Origin: Corynebacterium aurimucosum ATCC 700975
GTDB taxonomy: Bacteria; Actinomycetota; Actinomycetes; Mycobacteriales; Mycobacteriaceae
Assembly: GCF_000022905.1 (NCBI RefSeq)
Contig: NC_012590.1
Location: 1,550,001 to 1,614,000, forward strand
DNA length: 64,000 nt
Direction: 5' to 3'
Shown here: positions 38,006 to 46,898 of the stretch, piece after piece
Position numbering within the stretch: the stretch's first letter is position 1
How the letters are laid out: each line of letters begins with the position of its first letter
Position numbers and translations under genes: made by a program
Notes under the pieces: model-generated
The model's database searches: none
What the model saw: only the letters and a program-made list of their open reading frames with translations
Told to the model about the DNA's origin: nothing

Positions 38006-38576
38006 GCGCTTCTCCTGAAATGATTCCCTCAGCGGCGAGCTCCGCCCACCCCTGCGCCAACAGGGAGCGGGTGTCTTTGAGGAGCTGCGGCAGCACTTTA
38101 ACGCCATCCACAATAGTCATGAAGTTTGAATCTCCGCTCCAGCGCGGAACGATGTGCATGTGCAGGTGCTGCCCCACCGATCCGCCCGAGGCCCGCCCCA
38201 GGTTAAAGCCTGCGTTGACGGCATCGGGGCCGGACACCTTCTTAAGAACCCGGATGGCGGCCTGTGCAAACTGGAAGAGCTCGCGAGATTCTTCCTCGGT
38301 GAGGTTTTCCAGCTCAGATTCCTGGCGGTACGGGATGATCATCATGTGCCCGGCGTTATAGGGATAGAGGTTGAGAACACAATAGACAAGCTCGCCGCGG
38401 GCAACGATGAGCCCGTCCTCGTCCGACATCTGTGGAATCTCCACGAACGGATTATGGGCTTCCTTTGGCACGTCGCCGGCGCCGCCCTCACGCTTGATGT
38501 AGCTCATACGGTACGGCGCCCACAGGCGCTCTAAGCGGTCGGGGGTTCCCAGGCCGGTATCGACGTACTCTCCCAC
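37998..38576 (-). CDS. HIT-family hydrolase/phosphorylase (Ap4A-type)
   Basis: 192 residues with a GTG start at 38576 (AAGGGAG about 10 nt upstream). The HIT motif is HLHMHIVPRW. LVYCVLNLYPYNAGHMMIIPYRQ and AVNAGFNLGRASGGSVG complete the fold. It resembles Rv2613c, a diadenosine tetraphosphate phosphorylase-type HIT protein. It overlaps pgsA by 8 nt. A 20-bp palindrome lies 30 nt upstream of its start. Confidence 0.92.
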   Translation of the reverse strand: MGEYVDTGLGTPDRLERLWAPYRMSYIKREGGAGDVPKEAHNPFVEIPQMSDEDGLIVARGELVYCVLNLYPYNAGHMMIIPYRQESELENLTEEESRELFQFAQAAIRVLKKVSGPDAVNAGFNLGRASGGSVGQHLHMHIVPRWSGDSNFMTIVDGVKVLPQLLKDTRSLLAQGWAELAAEGIISGEAHA

Positions 38577-38605
38577 TCTTAGTGTTCTCCCTTTCTAGCC
38601 TCTGC

Positions 38606-38625
38606 CTAGATGCATATGCATCTAG
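38606..38625. repeat. 20-bp perfect palindrome between thrS and the HIT gene
   Basis: CTAGATGCAT followed directly by ATGCATCTAG; the thrS stop codon (38622-38624) lies in its right arm. There is no loop and no T-run, so a dimer-binding operator is as likely as a terminator. It ends 30 nt before the HIT start codon. Confidence 0.6.
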
Positions 38626-40685
38626 ACGCGCTCGGCGATGCTGTCCTTCGTCGGTTGCTCGTTGTTGCGCTCACGAACCCAAGCCTCGATGACGTTGACC
38701 GCAGCTTCCACGGGCACGCCGTTAACCTGCGTGCCGTCAAGGAAACGGAAGGACACGGCGTCTGCCTCGACGTCGCGCTCACCTGCCAGGAGCATGAACG
38801 GGACCTTGCCGGTGGTGTGGTTGCGGATCTTCTTCTGCATGCGGTCATCAGAGGTATCGACGTCAGCGCGCAGGCCGCGGGAGCGCAGCTCGGCACAGAC
38901 CTTCTCGAGGTGCGGGGCGAAGGTATCCGCCACCGGGATGCCCACCACCTGGTGCGGGGCCAGCCATGCCGGGAAGGCGCCGGCGTAGTGCTCCAGCAGC
39001 ACGCCGAAGAAACGCTCGATGGAACCGAAAAGTGCGCGGTGAATCATGATCGGGCGCTGCTTGGAGCCATCCGACGCCGTGTACTCCAGCTCGAAGCGCT
39101 CCGGCAGGTTGAAGTCCAGCTGCACGGTAGACATCTGCCAGGTACGGCCAATGGCATCGCGAGCCTGGACAGAGATCTTCGGGCCGTAGAAGGCCGCGCC
39201 TGCCGGGTCCGGGACCAGCTCAAGACCGGACTTTTCCGCCACGGACTGCAGAATAGCCGTCGAGCGCTCCCAAATCTCATCAGAGCCAACGTACTTGTTC
39301 GGGTCCTTAGTGGACAGCTCAAGGTAGAAATCATCCAAGCCGTAATCCTTGAGCAAGGAAATGATGAACTCCAGAACCTTGGTCAGCTCTTCTTCGAGCT
39401 GCTCCGGGGTGCAGTAAATGTGGGAGTCATCCTGGGTAAAGCCGCGGGCGCGGGTCAGGCCGTGGATAACGCCCGACTTCTCGTAACGGTAGACCGTTCC
39501 GAACTCGAAGAGGCGCAGCGGCAACTCACGGTAGGAACGACCACGAGAAGCGAAGATGAGGTTGTGCATCGGGCAGTTCATCGGTTTGGCATAGTAATCC
39601 TGCGGCTGCTTGGTGCAGTAGCCGTCCGCGTCCCACTCACCGTCGAGCTGCATCGGCGGGAACATGCCGTCCGCGTAGAAATCGAGGTGGCCGGACTTCT
39701 TGAACAGGTCCCCCTTGGTCAGGTGCGGGGTGGACACGAAGGAGTAGCCGTCCGCGATGTGTCGGCGGCGGGAATGCTCCTCCATCTCCATGCGCACGGT
39801 GGCGCCGTTGGGGTGGAAGACGGGGAAACCGGAACCAATCTCATCCGGGAAGGAGAATAGGTCCAGCTCAGCACCCAGGCGGCGGTGGTCACGCTTTTCA
39901 GCTTCTTCCACCATGGTCTTGTAGGACTCCAGGGCCTCCTTGGATTCGAAGGCGGTGCCATAGATGCGCTGCAGGCCAGCCTTGGTCTGGTCACCGCGCC
40001 AGTAGGCAGCAGAGGAACGCGTCAGGGTGAATGCCGGGATGTACTTGGTGGTCGGCACGTGCGGGCCGCGGCAGAGATCAAACCACTCCACCTCGCCGGT
40101 ACGCGGGTTGACGTTGTCATAGTGGGTCAGATCTCCGGCGCCCACCTCGGCGGCCTCATCGGAATCCGGATCCACATTGCCCTTGTCCTGGACCAGCTCC
40201 AGCTTGAAGGGCTCATTGGCCAGTGCCGCTTCGGCTTCTTCGGTGCTGGCGTAGACGTGGCGCTCGAAGCGCTGGCCGCCCTTGATGATCTTCTTCATGC
40301 GCTTCTCAATGGCCTTGAGGTCCTCTGGGGTGAAGGGCTTAGCGGTCTGGAAGTCGAAGTAGAAGCCATTCTCGATGGCCGGGCCAATGCCCAGCTTGGT
40401 GCCGGGGAATTCCGCCTGCACTGCCTGGGCCATGACGTGTCCGCAGGAGTGGCGGATAACGGCGCGGCCGTCTTCCTCGCAGGCAGCAACCGGGGTGAAC
40501 TCGGCGTCCGTGTCCGGGGTGTGGGAAAGGTCGTAGAGGGTGCCATCGGCGCCGCGGACGACGACGACAGCTTCCGGGCCTTTGTTGGGCAGCTCATGCT
40601 CGCGCATCGCTGCTCCCACGGCAGTACCGGCTGGGACCGTGATTGGTTCGTAGTTCACCGGGACTGCTGGAATCATTTCCGCCAT
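38622..40685 (-). CDS. thrS: Threonine--tRNA ligase
   Basis: 687 residues from ATG 40685 ([14 protein letters not shown]). TGS domain, editing domain with [11 protein letters not shown] (zinc/editing His and Cys), class II core with [59 protein letters not shown], and the anticodon-binding domain ([24 protein letters not shown]). The Cys and two His that bind zinc are visible. I saw no T-box leader upstream. First gene of the thrS-HIT-pgsA run. Confidence 0.97.
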
Positions 40686-40778
40686 GACTTGGTGCGCTCC
40701 TTTGCGCTCACGCGCCGCTCGACATACCTGGCCGAGCAGCACTCAACGAGAAAGTTACAGCGGCTTAGTCTACCCCTC

Positions 40779-42062
40779 TTAACTGCGTATGAGCGACTCG
40801 CCCCAGAAGGTTTCGCCTTCAGTTCCGGCTGGCATGAAGTACACGGCCGAACCAATGTGTCGAATCCACTCATTGAGGCGATCCGCTTCATCAAGACGCG
40901 CTTGAATAGGCTCGAACTGTGTCGTCGGGTCCTTCTGGTAGCAGATGAAGATCAATCCGGCGTTGCTAAGTTCACCGCGCTGGGTGGTCTCCGGAGTCGG
41001 CGGCAGGTTGTAGTTATACGGGCGACGCAAAAGCTTTTGTTCTGGATGCTCTGCCGGCGGATGCGCTCTGGCGACATGAGAGTTTTCATCAATGGCTTTA
41101 AGCCCAAACTCGTTACGGGCATCCAGATCCACCGGGTCAAACTCGTCCTTAGCGCCTATAGGAGCTCCGGTATCGAGAGTGCGCCCAGTCGAGTTCTCAC
41201 GTGCCGCGCGATCAAGCTGCTCCCATGTGTCCAGGTTCATGTGGATGCGGCGTACCACCATGGCGCTGCCACCGGCGAAGGGGCCGTCTTCGATCCACAC
41301 TTGCTCGTTGAAGTCTTCATCGCTACGGGGATTGACCGTTCCATCCTTTTGCCCGAAGAGGTTGCGTGGAGTCATCCCCTTCGGTGCGGAGCCATAGGCA
41401 TGACTGAACCCCTGCTGGATCCACGCAACGTCGGCATAATCTTTGCCCGCGCGGGTCATATGCCGCAATACGAAGGCGGCAGTGAAAGGATCATCGCTGC
41501 AGATCTGCAGGACGATATCCGTCTGGCCCCATTCCGGGCGGAGGTCATCATGGTCAAAAGCCTGGATATCGCGCAGCCAGCTGGGCTTGGCGACGTCCAC
41601 CGTGTCGAAGAATCCCTCTCCCCAACCGCACGTGACGGTGAGGTTTGCTGGGGTGGTAGACAATTCGGGTTCGAGGCTGCCCAACGGGTTCTCACCGGTG
41701 CAGAGGCGACGGGCGTCCTCCGTCCACAGGCGCATCAACGCGGCCGCGCCGCGAGCGGTGGTGTCCTTTTTGAGGTTAAAGCCCACCAATTCCACGTGCG
41801 CCTGAACCGGAGTTTGGATGCCTGCTTGGTGCTTCCCGTCGAAGGCGACGATATCGTCGCCCATGGTCTCCTCGCGGTTTACCGGGCCTGTGCTGCCGGC
41901 GTCCCCAGCCTGCGCTGCGCGAGAGGCATCCGCGGAGGCATCCGCAGATGCCTGTCCAGGTTCATCCCCTTTCGCACAGCTTGCAAGCGCTACCGCGCTT
42001 GCCGCCACAGCGCTTCCGGCGAGCAGTCCACGCCGACTGACAGGTTCCTCGAACCCGCTCAT
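40779..42062 (-). CDS. DyP-type heme peroxidase, Tat-exported lipoprotein-like (EfeB type)
   Basis: 427 residues. The N-terminus SRRGLLAGSAVAASAVALASCAKG has a twin-arginine motif and a lipobox Cys, so a folded, heme-loaded protein is exported and probably lipidated. The DyP motif GXXDG appears as LFGQKDGTVNPR; the proximal His is in VVRRIHMNLDTWEQL and an Arg follows. EfeB-type enzymes release iron from heme or act as peroxidases. It follows the PCuAC and CopC genes. Confidence 0.9.
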   Translation of the reverse strand: MSGFEEPVSRRGLLAGSAVAASAVALASCAKGDEPGQASADASADASRAAQAGDAGSTGPVNREETMGDDIVAFDGKHQAGIQTPVQAHVELVGFNLKKDTTARGAAALMRLWTEDARRLCTGENPLGSLEPELSTTPANLTVTCGWGEGFFDTVDVAKPSWLRDIQAFDHDDLRPEWGQTDIVLQICSDDPFTAAFVLRHMTRAGKDYADVAWIQQGFSHAYGSAPKGMTPRNLFGQKDGTVNPRSDEDFNEQVWIEDGPFAGGSAMVVRRIHMNLDTWEQLDRAARENSTGRTLDTGAPIGAKDEFDPVDLDARNEFGLKAIDENSHVARAHPPAEHPEQKLLRRPYNYNLPPTPETTQRGELSNAGLIFICYQKDPTTQFEPIQARLDEADRLNEWIRHIGSAVYFMPAGTEGETFWGESLIRS

Positions 42063-42128
42063 CTTTGATATCTCCCTATCTCGTGAGAACCGATTTCTTG
42101 CCTACCTTGGCCCGGAACACGCTGGTTT

Positions 42129-42821
42129 CTAGTGCGCGTGCTCTTCCTTCTTCATGTCAGACATGTCTGCGGAGTCCGAGTGGTCCATGTGCTCATCATT
42201 ATCCATGGATCCGTGGTCCATATCGCCGTGGTTCATGTGGCCCATGTCGCCGTAGTCTTCATCGCCGGCACCAATGGTGCGCACCGGGATATCGCCGAGC
42301 TCGATCGTGGAGCCGTCGGCAAGCTCCAGCGTCAGGGTTGCGGTCTCACCGGCCATGACGGGCTCGGTCACTCCCATCAGCATGAAGTGGAACCCACCCG
42401 GCGCGAGCTCGAGGGATTCGCCAGCGGGAATATCGAAACCGCCTTCCTTCTCCTGCATGACGCCATCGACAACCTCATGGATCTCGTAGTGCTTCGCCTT
42501 CACCGAAGAGCTGAAGCCAACTACGTTGATGTCCTTGTCCGTGTTGTTGTGGAGCGTGCCGAAGATAGCGGTCATATCGGAGTCCTTCTCCATGGCGCGC
42601 GCGACAGCATCCTCGAAAATTACGCCAGATTCAGCGGAGGAAGAAACCGAAGTACTGGCCTCTGCGTCCTTGTCCTTCTCAGCGCCATTCTCAGCGCTGC
42701 TTGCAGCGCTCGACGGAGCTGCGGCGGAATCCTCTTCGCTCGGGGAGCAAGCCGCCAAGGTCAGGCTGCCTGCTGCGAGGGCCGCCACGGAGACACGGAG
42801 GAAAGAACGGGTATTCAGCAT
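42129..42821 (-). CDS. Copper chaperone PCu(A)C lipoprotein with Met/His-rich tail
   Basis: 230 residues from ATG 42821, with AAAGG upstream. Lipoprotein signal MLNTRSFLRVSVAALAAGSLTLAACSPS. After an acidic/Ser linker comes the PCuAC domain (TAIFGTLHNNTDKDINVVGFSSSVKAKHYEIHEVV...LAPGGFHFMLMGV). The C-terminal 45 residues (GDMGHMNHGDMDHGSM...MKKEEHAH) are Met/His/Asp-rich and likely bind copper. PCuAC proteins deliver Cu(I) to cytochrome oxidase. Between CopC and DyP genes. Confidence 0.9.
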   Translation of the reverse strand: MLNTRSFLRVSVAALAAGSLTLAACSPSEEDSAAAPSSAASSAENGAEKDKDAEASTSVSSSAESGVIFEDAVARAMEKDSDMTAIFGTLHNNTDKDINVVGFSSSVKAKHYEIHEVVDGVMQEKEGGFDIPAGESLELAPGGFHFMLMGVTEPVMAGETATLTLELADGSTIELGDIPVRTIGAGDEDYGDMGHMNHGDMDHGSMDNDEHMDHSDSADMSDMKKEEHAH

Positions 42822-42897
42822 GGGACATGCCTTTCTGCAGTAACAGTAGTTAAGGAAAGTGCGGATTGACTCTCGACTCATCAGAGCCGTGGAGTGT

Positions 42898-43485
42898 TCA
42901 GCCTTCTGAGCCTTCTCCACCAGCGCGGCGGGTCTTTGCTCCGAAGGCAAAGAGCGCTGCGCCGACGACGAGAACTGCTCCTACGCCAACGATCCATTTA
43001 GCCGCGGTGGGCAAGGAACTCAGCGGATCCTGAGACTCCTGCGCCTCTTCGCCTTCCTTGGCGCCATCGTCAGAAGTATCTGCGGCTTCATGTCCGCCGG
43101 CCCCAGAGCCCACGCTAAACGGCACGGAACCGAGCGTGGAGTGGCCATCGGAGGAGGTAATGCGGAAACCGACCTGGTATTCACCATCACCAGGTTCGAT
43201 GTCCTGCGGAACCTCAACGGTGAGATTGCGGCCATCAATGGTTGGGGTGGCGTCAAAGAGCACCTCACCGCTTGACTTATCGCTCACGGCAAAAGTATTG
43301 AAGTCATCCCGAGGAATACCAGAGAACTCCAGCGTGATTTCACGAGGAAACTCCTCCAGCGGTGCGTCACCCACCACGTTTCCGCCAATGACTGAGTCAT
43401 GTGCCATCGCTAGCGGCGTGGACAACCCAATCGCAAGGCCCACGGCCCCAGCGGTAATTCCCGTAGTGACCTGACGCAGCTGCAT
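42898..43485 (-). CDS. CopC-domain secreted copper-binding protein, membrane anchored
   Basis: 195 residues. The signal peptide ends at LAMAHDS, putting the expected N-terminal copper-ligand His at the mature start. The CopC beta-sandwich follows (PREITLEFSGIPRDDFNTFAVSD...VEVPQDIEPGDGEYQVGFRITSSDGHSTLG). An acidic linker and C-terminal helix (WIVGVGAVLVVGAALFAFGA) anchor it. First gene of the CopC-PCuAC-DyP group. Confidence 0.9.
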   Translation of the reverse strand: MQLRQVTTGITAGAVGLAIGLSTPLAMAHDSVIGGNVVGDAPLEEFPREITLEFSGIPRDDFNTFAVSDKSSGEVLFDATPTIDGRNLTVEVPQDIEPGDGEYQVGFRITSSDGHSTLGSVPFSVGSGAGGHEAADTSDDGAKEGEEAQESQDPLSSLPTAAKWIVGVGAVLVVGAALFAFGAKTRRAGGEGSEG

Positions 43486-43538
43486 TTCTCGGACTACTCC
43501 TTGATGGTCTGATGAAACTTTTGATTGAAGGTTCCCTC

Positions 43539-43598
43539 ATCCTATCGCCGGGAGGGATCCTCGAGCCAATCCTTCACCCCACATGGAGTGCGTGGGGT
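43539..43598 (-). promoter_or_regulatory. Putative copC promoter with upstream inverted repeat
   Basis: On the minus strand, ACCCCAC (43592-43598) and GTGGGGT (43576-43582) form a 7-bp inverted repeat with a 9-nt centre. TTGGCT (43564-43569) and TAGGAT (43539-43544) downstream could be the -35 and -10, although the 19-bp spacing is long. The repeat may be a metal-regulator site; alternatively a weak terminator of the VWA gene. Confidence 0.4.
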
Positions 43599-43674
43599 TA
43601 TCAAGTAGTCGTTGCACGCGGCGGAAAAGTTCCCTGCCCTCTCCAGCAGCAAGGTCGTGTTTTCTGTAGTGCTT

Positions 43675-45741
43675 CTAATGGCTACGTCCGCGCAGAAGGA
43701 TAGCTACCAGGATGATTACGGCAAGAGCGATGATGCCCAGGGCCGCAGCTAGGAAATAACTGAGAGTGCCCAGGCCGAGGCCCTTATCCTCATCGGCGCT
43801 TGCTGCTTGGTCCACGTTTCCTTCGTCACCATCACTCTCCGGTGCCTCAGTCTTGTCCTTGACGGGCTCATAAATGGGCCCTTGGATTGGTTCCCCCAAC
43901 ACCTTGGCGGTGAGAGCATATTTCACCGTGTCTCGCTTGCCATCGAGTACCTCATCCTCCTTTTCGGAATCCGTGCCCGCATCCAGAGTCACCAAGACGT
44001 AGTAGTCGCCCTCTAACCAGTTGGCTTGGGCTTTTTGCCCGTTTGCCTGACTTTGACCGAAACGGTTAGCGAAAGCCGTCGGTGTAACCGAGTGCGCCGC
44101 AATTTCTTGCTCCTCGTTCACCGCCGACATAAATTCGTTGTCACCAGCTCGCTCGCGCGCGGGGTTTAGAATCTCCAAATTCAGGCTCGAATACTTCAAG
44201 GCATTCTCGTCAGACATCTCGCCTACCTTCAAGGCAGTGGCAAGCTGCTGCCCTTCCTTCATAGGAACCTTGAAGACTTGCGCCTCACCGCGCACGATAT
44301 CGGTCTCGATGGTATCTCCGCTTTGTAGTTCAATGGCATCGCCGAACCAGCTAGCCGCACGAACTTTTTCAGCGCCTTCAAATTTGGCGTGCAATTCGCC
44401 CTCTACCTCGCTGTCCATCCCACTCACCAGCTCATCCATATTGGTTACAGGGTCAATGCGGTGCAGGAGGATTTCTACGTCTAGGGGCTCCTCAGCTTTG
44501 TGGGTCATAGATCGCTTTGCTGTCAAGACAAGTTCGTCACTTGGGCACTTCTCGGATCCGATTTCTCGTGTAAAAGCACTCGCGCTAGGCAAAGCGTCTG
44601 CGCGAATGCCGGTATGGAAGGAGTCCTGATCAGCGGTGCACTCAATGGAGCCTTGTTCACCGCCATGGTTTCCCGTCGGTGGCTCAGAACCGTCACCGAA
44701 GAAGACCGACATTCTGAGACTCTGCGGCCTGACCACAGCGCCATCCAAAGTCTTGTATATCGACGCTACATAGCGCTCGCCCGGCTTGACGGGAATAGAC
44801 CATGACTCCGCGTGGAAATCCTTGTGAGTATCCTCGCCGCCGTTAGTCGGCGGCTCCAGTTGCGCGCGAAAGACAAAGGATCCACCGGATTCCCAGCGCG
44901 GCAGCGGCGTTGGTTGGCTGATATCTTCGCTACCTTCAATCTGTTCGACATCGGATTGGTAGATGTCCGCGGCGCGTCCAGCGGCCTTCTTAATCATCGC
45001 TGCCAGTGAGTCAGCATCATCGGCGTCGAGATATTCGCCGCCTGCGGCCTCTGCAATGCAGGAAAGCTCCTTGCGGGCTTCCTCATCGACGTTAAAGCCA
45101 ATGGTGTTGATGACCAGGTCAATGCCCTGCTCGTGGAGTTCCTTGGCCACCTCACATACTGGCGGCGGCGCACAGGTATCGATTCCATCAGAGACAAGCA
45201 CAATGGTGCCGTGCTGACCACCTAATTCCTCGGCGGCCTTCTTCAGGGAATCGCCAATCGGGGTATACCCCTTCGCCTGAAGTGCATCAATAGGACCGGT
45301 GAAAGAATCCCCTACGTCCTCCTTAGGACCGCTGACCACGTGGATATCCTGGCACCCTGCTTCTTGGTTCTCTGGTGCCTCGTCGACCGTGCCGCCATAG
45401 GTAACGAGGCCGAGAGGAATGGTGCCACCGAGTTCAGATACAAATTTCTTCGTTGCGTCTTTCGCGGCATCGAGACGAGTCTGTCCGCCAGCGTCTTGCA
45501 CATTCATCGAGCCAGAGGAGTCGAGGACGAGCATCGTTGCACCACTCTGGGAATTGGCGGCACCCCCATTGGGGGCAGCTTCGGAGCTCGGCTCGGCGCT
45601 GGGCGTCACCCCAGTGGGATTCTGTGCAAAAGCTGGCACCGACGCCACGCTGAGAAACGCGATGAGAAGAGCTACGAGAATAGCAAAGACCCCGCGTAAC
45701 AGGCCCTGCGGGGAAGACAAAGGTGGAGAAAAGGCTTTCAT
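43675..45741 (-). CDS. Secreted, membrane-anchored von Willebrand factor A domain protein
   Basis: 688 residues, function unknown. A long signal segment (GVFAILVALLIAFLSVASVPAFA) precedes a VWA domain (about 65-260) with the MIDAS motif MLVLDSSGSMN, and LGLVTYGG and IVLVSDGID further on. A large beta-rich region (SGGSFVFRAQLEPP..., RYVASIYKTLDGAVVRPQSL) follows, then a C-terminal helix (LSYFLAAALGIIALAVIILVAILL) with RGRSH. The domain faces outside. It has its own transcript next to the tRNA cluster. Confidence 0.85.
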   Translation of the reverse strand: MKAFSPPLSSPQGLLRGVFAILVALLIAFLSVASVPAFAQNPTGVTPSAEPSSEAAPNGGAANSQSGATMLVLDSSGSMNVQDAGGQTRLDAAKDATKKFVSELGGTIPLGLVTYGGTVDEAPENQEAGCQDIHVVSGPKEDVGDSFTGPIDALQAKGYTPIGDSLKKAAEELGGQHGTIVLVSDGIDTCAPPPVCEVAKELHEQGIDLVINTIGFNVDEEARKELSCIAEAAGGEYLDADDADSLAAMIKKAAGRAADIYQSDVEQIEGSEDISQPTPLPRWESGGSFVFRAQLEPPTNGGEDTHKDFHAESWSIPVKPGERYVASIYKTLDGAVVRPQSLRMSVFFGDGSEPPTGNHGGEQGSIECTADQDSFHTGIRADALPSASAFTREIGSEKCPSDELVLTAKRSMTHKAEEPLDVEILLHRIDPVTNMDELVSGMDSEVEGELHAKFEGAEKVRAASWFGDAIELQSGDTIETDIVRGEAQVFKVPMKEGQQLATALKVGEMSDENALKYSSLNLEILNPARERAGDNEFMSAVNEEQEIAAHSVTPTAFANRFGQSQANGQKAQANWLEGDYYVLVTLDAGTDSEKEDEVLDGKRDTVKYALTAKVLGEPIQGPIYEPVKDKTEAPESDGDEGNVDQAASADEDKGLGLGTLSYFLAAALGIIALAVIILVAILLRGRSH

Positions 45742-45910
45742 GATGCCTACTTCCTTGAGACGACAAGACTGTGAGAAACATCATAAACAGCTGACCGGAA
45801 GTTCTCTCGCCGACGGGGAAGAGCCCCCTCTGCCCCCCTTAACCCCCGAAGTCGGCCCGGGAGAGGGAAAACTAGAAAGTGCCCCTCCCAAACTGGAGGG
45901 GCACTCGATG

Positions 45911-45986
45911 TGGAGCGGATGACGAGACTCGAACTCGCGACCCTCACCTTGGCAAGGTGATGCGCTACCAACTGCGCTACATCCGC
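45911..45986 (-). tRNA. tRNA-Gly (GCC), copy 1
   Basis: The complement reads GCGGATGTAGCGCAGTTGGT..., with anticodon GCC in a 7-nt loop and encoded CCA at the 3' end (45911-45913). The acceptor stem is fully paired. Identical in body to the two other Gly copies. Confidence 0.97.
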
Positions 45987-46030
45987 GTGGCAAGACGGAG
46001 CTTGCCATGGAGTCCGCAAGGAACTCCTTG

Positions 46031-46102
46031 TGCGCGATACTGGGATTGAACCAGTGACCTCTTCCGTGTCAGGGAAGCGCTCTCCCGCTGAGCTAAACGC
46101 GC
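46031..46102 (-). tRNA. tRNA-Val (GAC), variant copy with acceptor mismatch
   Basis: Anticodon GAC; CCA not encoded. The 5' acceptor strand is GCGCGTT against 3' ATCGCGC, giving a U6-U67 mismatch. The other copy has GCGCGAT and pairs perfectly. The D-loop also differs by one base. Confidence 0.93.
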
Positions 46103-46134
46103 TCACTGCACCCAGAATTGGGTGCCAGCTCTTG

Positions 46135-46205
46135 AGGTGGAAACGGGAATCGAACCCGTGTGCACGGTTTTGCAGACCGTTGCCTCACCACTCGGCCATT
46201 CCACC
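46135..46205 (-). tRNA. tRNA-Cys (GCA)
   Basis: The complement begins GGTGGAATGGCCGAGTGG, with anticodon GCA and a paired acceptor stem (GGTGGAA/TTCCACC); CCA is not encoded. Confidence 0.96.
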
Positions 46206-46236
46206 GTGGCGATACCGCCTCACACACTACATGTGC

Positions 46237-46312
46237 TGGAGCGGATGACGAGACTCGAACTCGCGACCCTCACCTTGGCAAGGTGATGCGCTACCAACTG
46301 CGCTACATCCGC
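46237..46312 (-). tRNA. tRNA-Gly (GCC), copy 2
   Basis: Same sequence as copy 1, with encoded CCA at 46237-46239. Confidence 0.97.
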
Positions 46313-46350
46313 ATTCGAAACCAGGCCCGGTTTCTAGGACTAAGTCCTTG

Positions 46351-46422
46351 TGCGCGATACTGGGATTGAACCAGTGACCTCTTCCGTGTCAGGGAAGCGC
46401 TCTCCCACTGAGCTAATCGCGC
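46351..46422 (-). tRNA. tRNA-Val (GAC), canonical copy
   Basis: Anticodon GAC, acceptor stem GCGCGAT/ATCGCGC fully paired, CCA not encoded. The 3' flank TCCTTG is shared with the variant copy, indicating duplication of the whole unit. Confidence 0.97.
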
Positions 46423-46480
46423 TTATGTATTTATCAAGACTCTCTACTTATGCCGATAAGGCTGAAGGTCAAGAAAGTCC

Positions 46481-46556
46481 TGGAGCGGATGACGAGACTC
46501 GAACTCGCGACCCTCACCTTGGCAAGGTGATGCGCTACCAACTGCGCTACATCCGC
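46481..46556 (-). tRNA. tRNA-Gly (GCC), copy 3
   Basis: Same sequence as the other Gly copies, with encoded CCA (46481-46483). First tRNA transcribed from the promoter at 46597-46625. Confidence 0.97.
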
Positions 46557-46898
46557 ATTGCACGTTCCCGGCTGGTATGCCGTGGTGCGAGAAGAAACTT
46601 TATCGTGCACCGCCCTAGTTTCCAAATCCGCAGCCCACAGCACTAATCCCCAACCATCCAACAGCACATGGATTACATTAGTGTGATTGAGACTGCGGTT
46701 ACAGTGATTGCGCATGATTTGCACTAGGAACACACTAGTACTGACGGGAGATCTCCAAGATCCATCCGTTCTCACACAGCCTTGAGCAGCCACTACATCC
46801 CAACAGCCGCGAGCAGCCACGCAGAGTAAATGAAAGCGCGGTTGAGCTGGACGATTAGGGGTTTCCATACGCGCGGTGTACCTTAAGTGCTGCAGCGA
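46557..46898. other. Gene-free spacer between the divergent tRNA units
   Basis: 342 bp with no convincing protein gene. It holds the minus-strand tRNA promoter (46597-46625) and a -10-like TACCTT (46879-46884) 15 nt before the plus-strand tRNA-Val. GTGATTG occurs twice and CACTAG twice between about 46680 and 46740; their meaning is unclear. Confidence 0.5.
46597..46625 (-). promoter_or_regulatory. Promoter of the six-tRNA operon
   Basis: On the minus strand, -35 TTGGAA (46620-46625), 17-bp spacer, -10 TAAAGT (46597-46602). The start would be about 34 nt before the first tRNA-Gly. Confidence 0.65.

Noticed and set aside
40686..40780. Possible T-box or amino-acid leader before thrS
   Set aside because: No T-box sequence or terminator/antiterminator pair could be seen in the short upstream stretch.
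39885..42068. A 727-codon open frame antisense to thrS and the DyP peroxidase gene
   Set aside because: It spans two well-supported genes and their gap on the other strand; the translation has no domain character.
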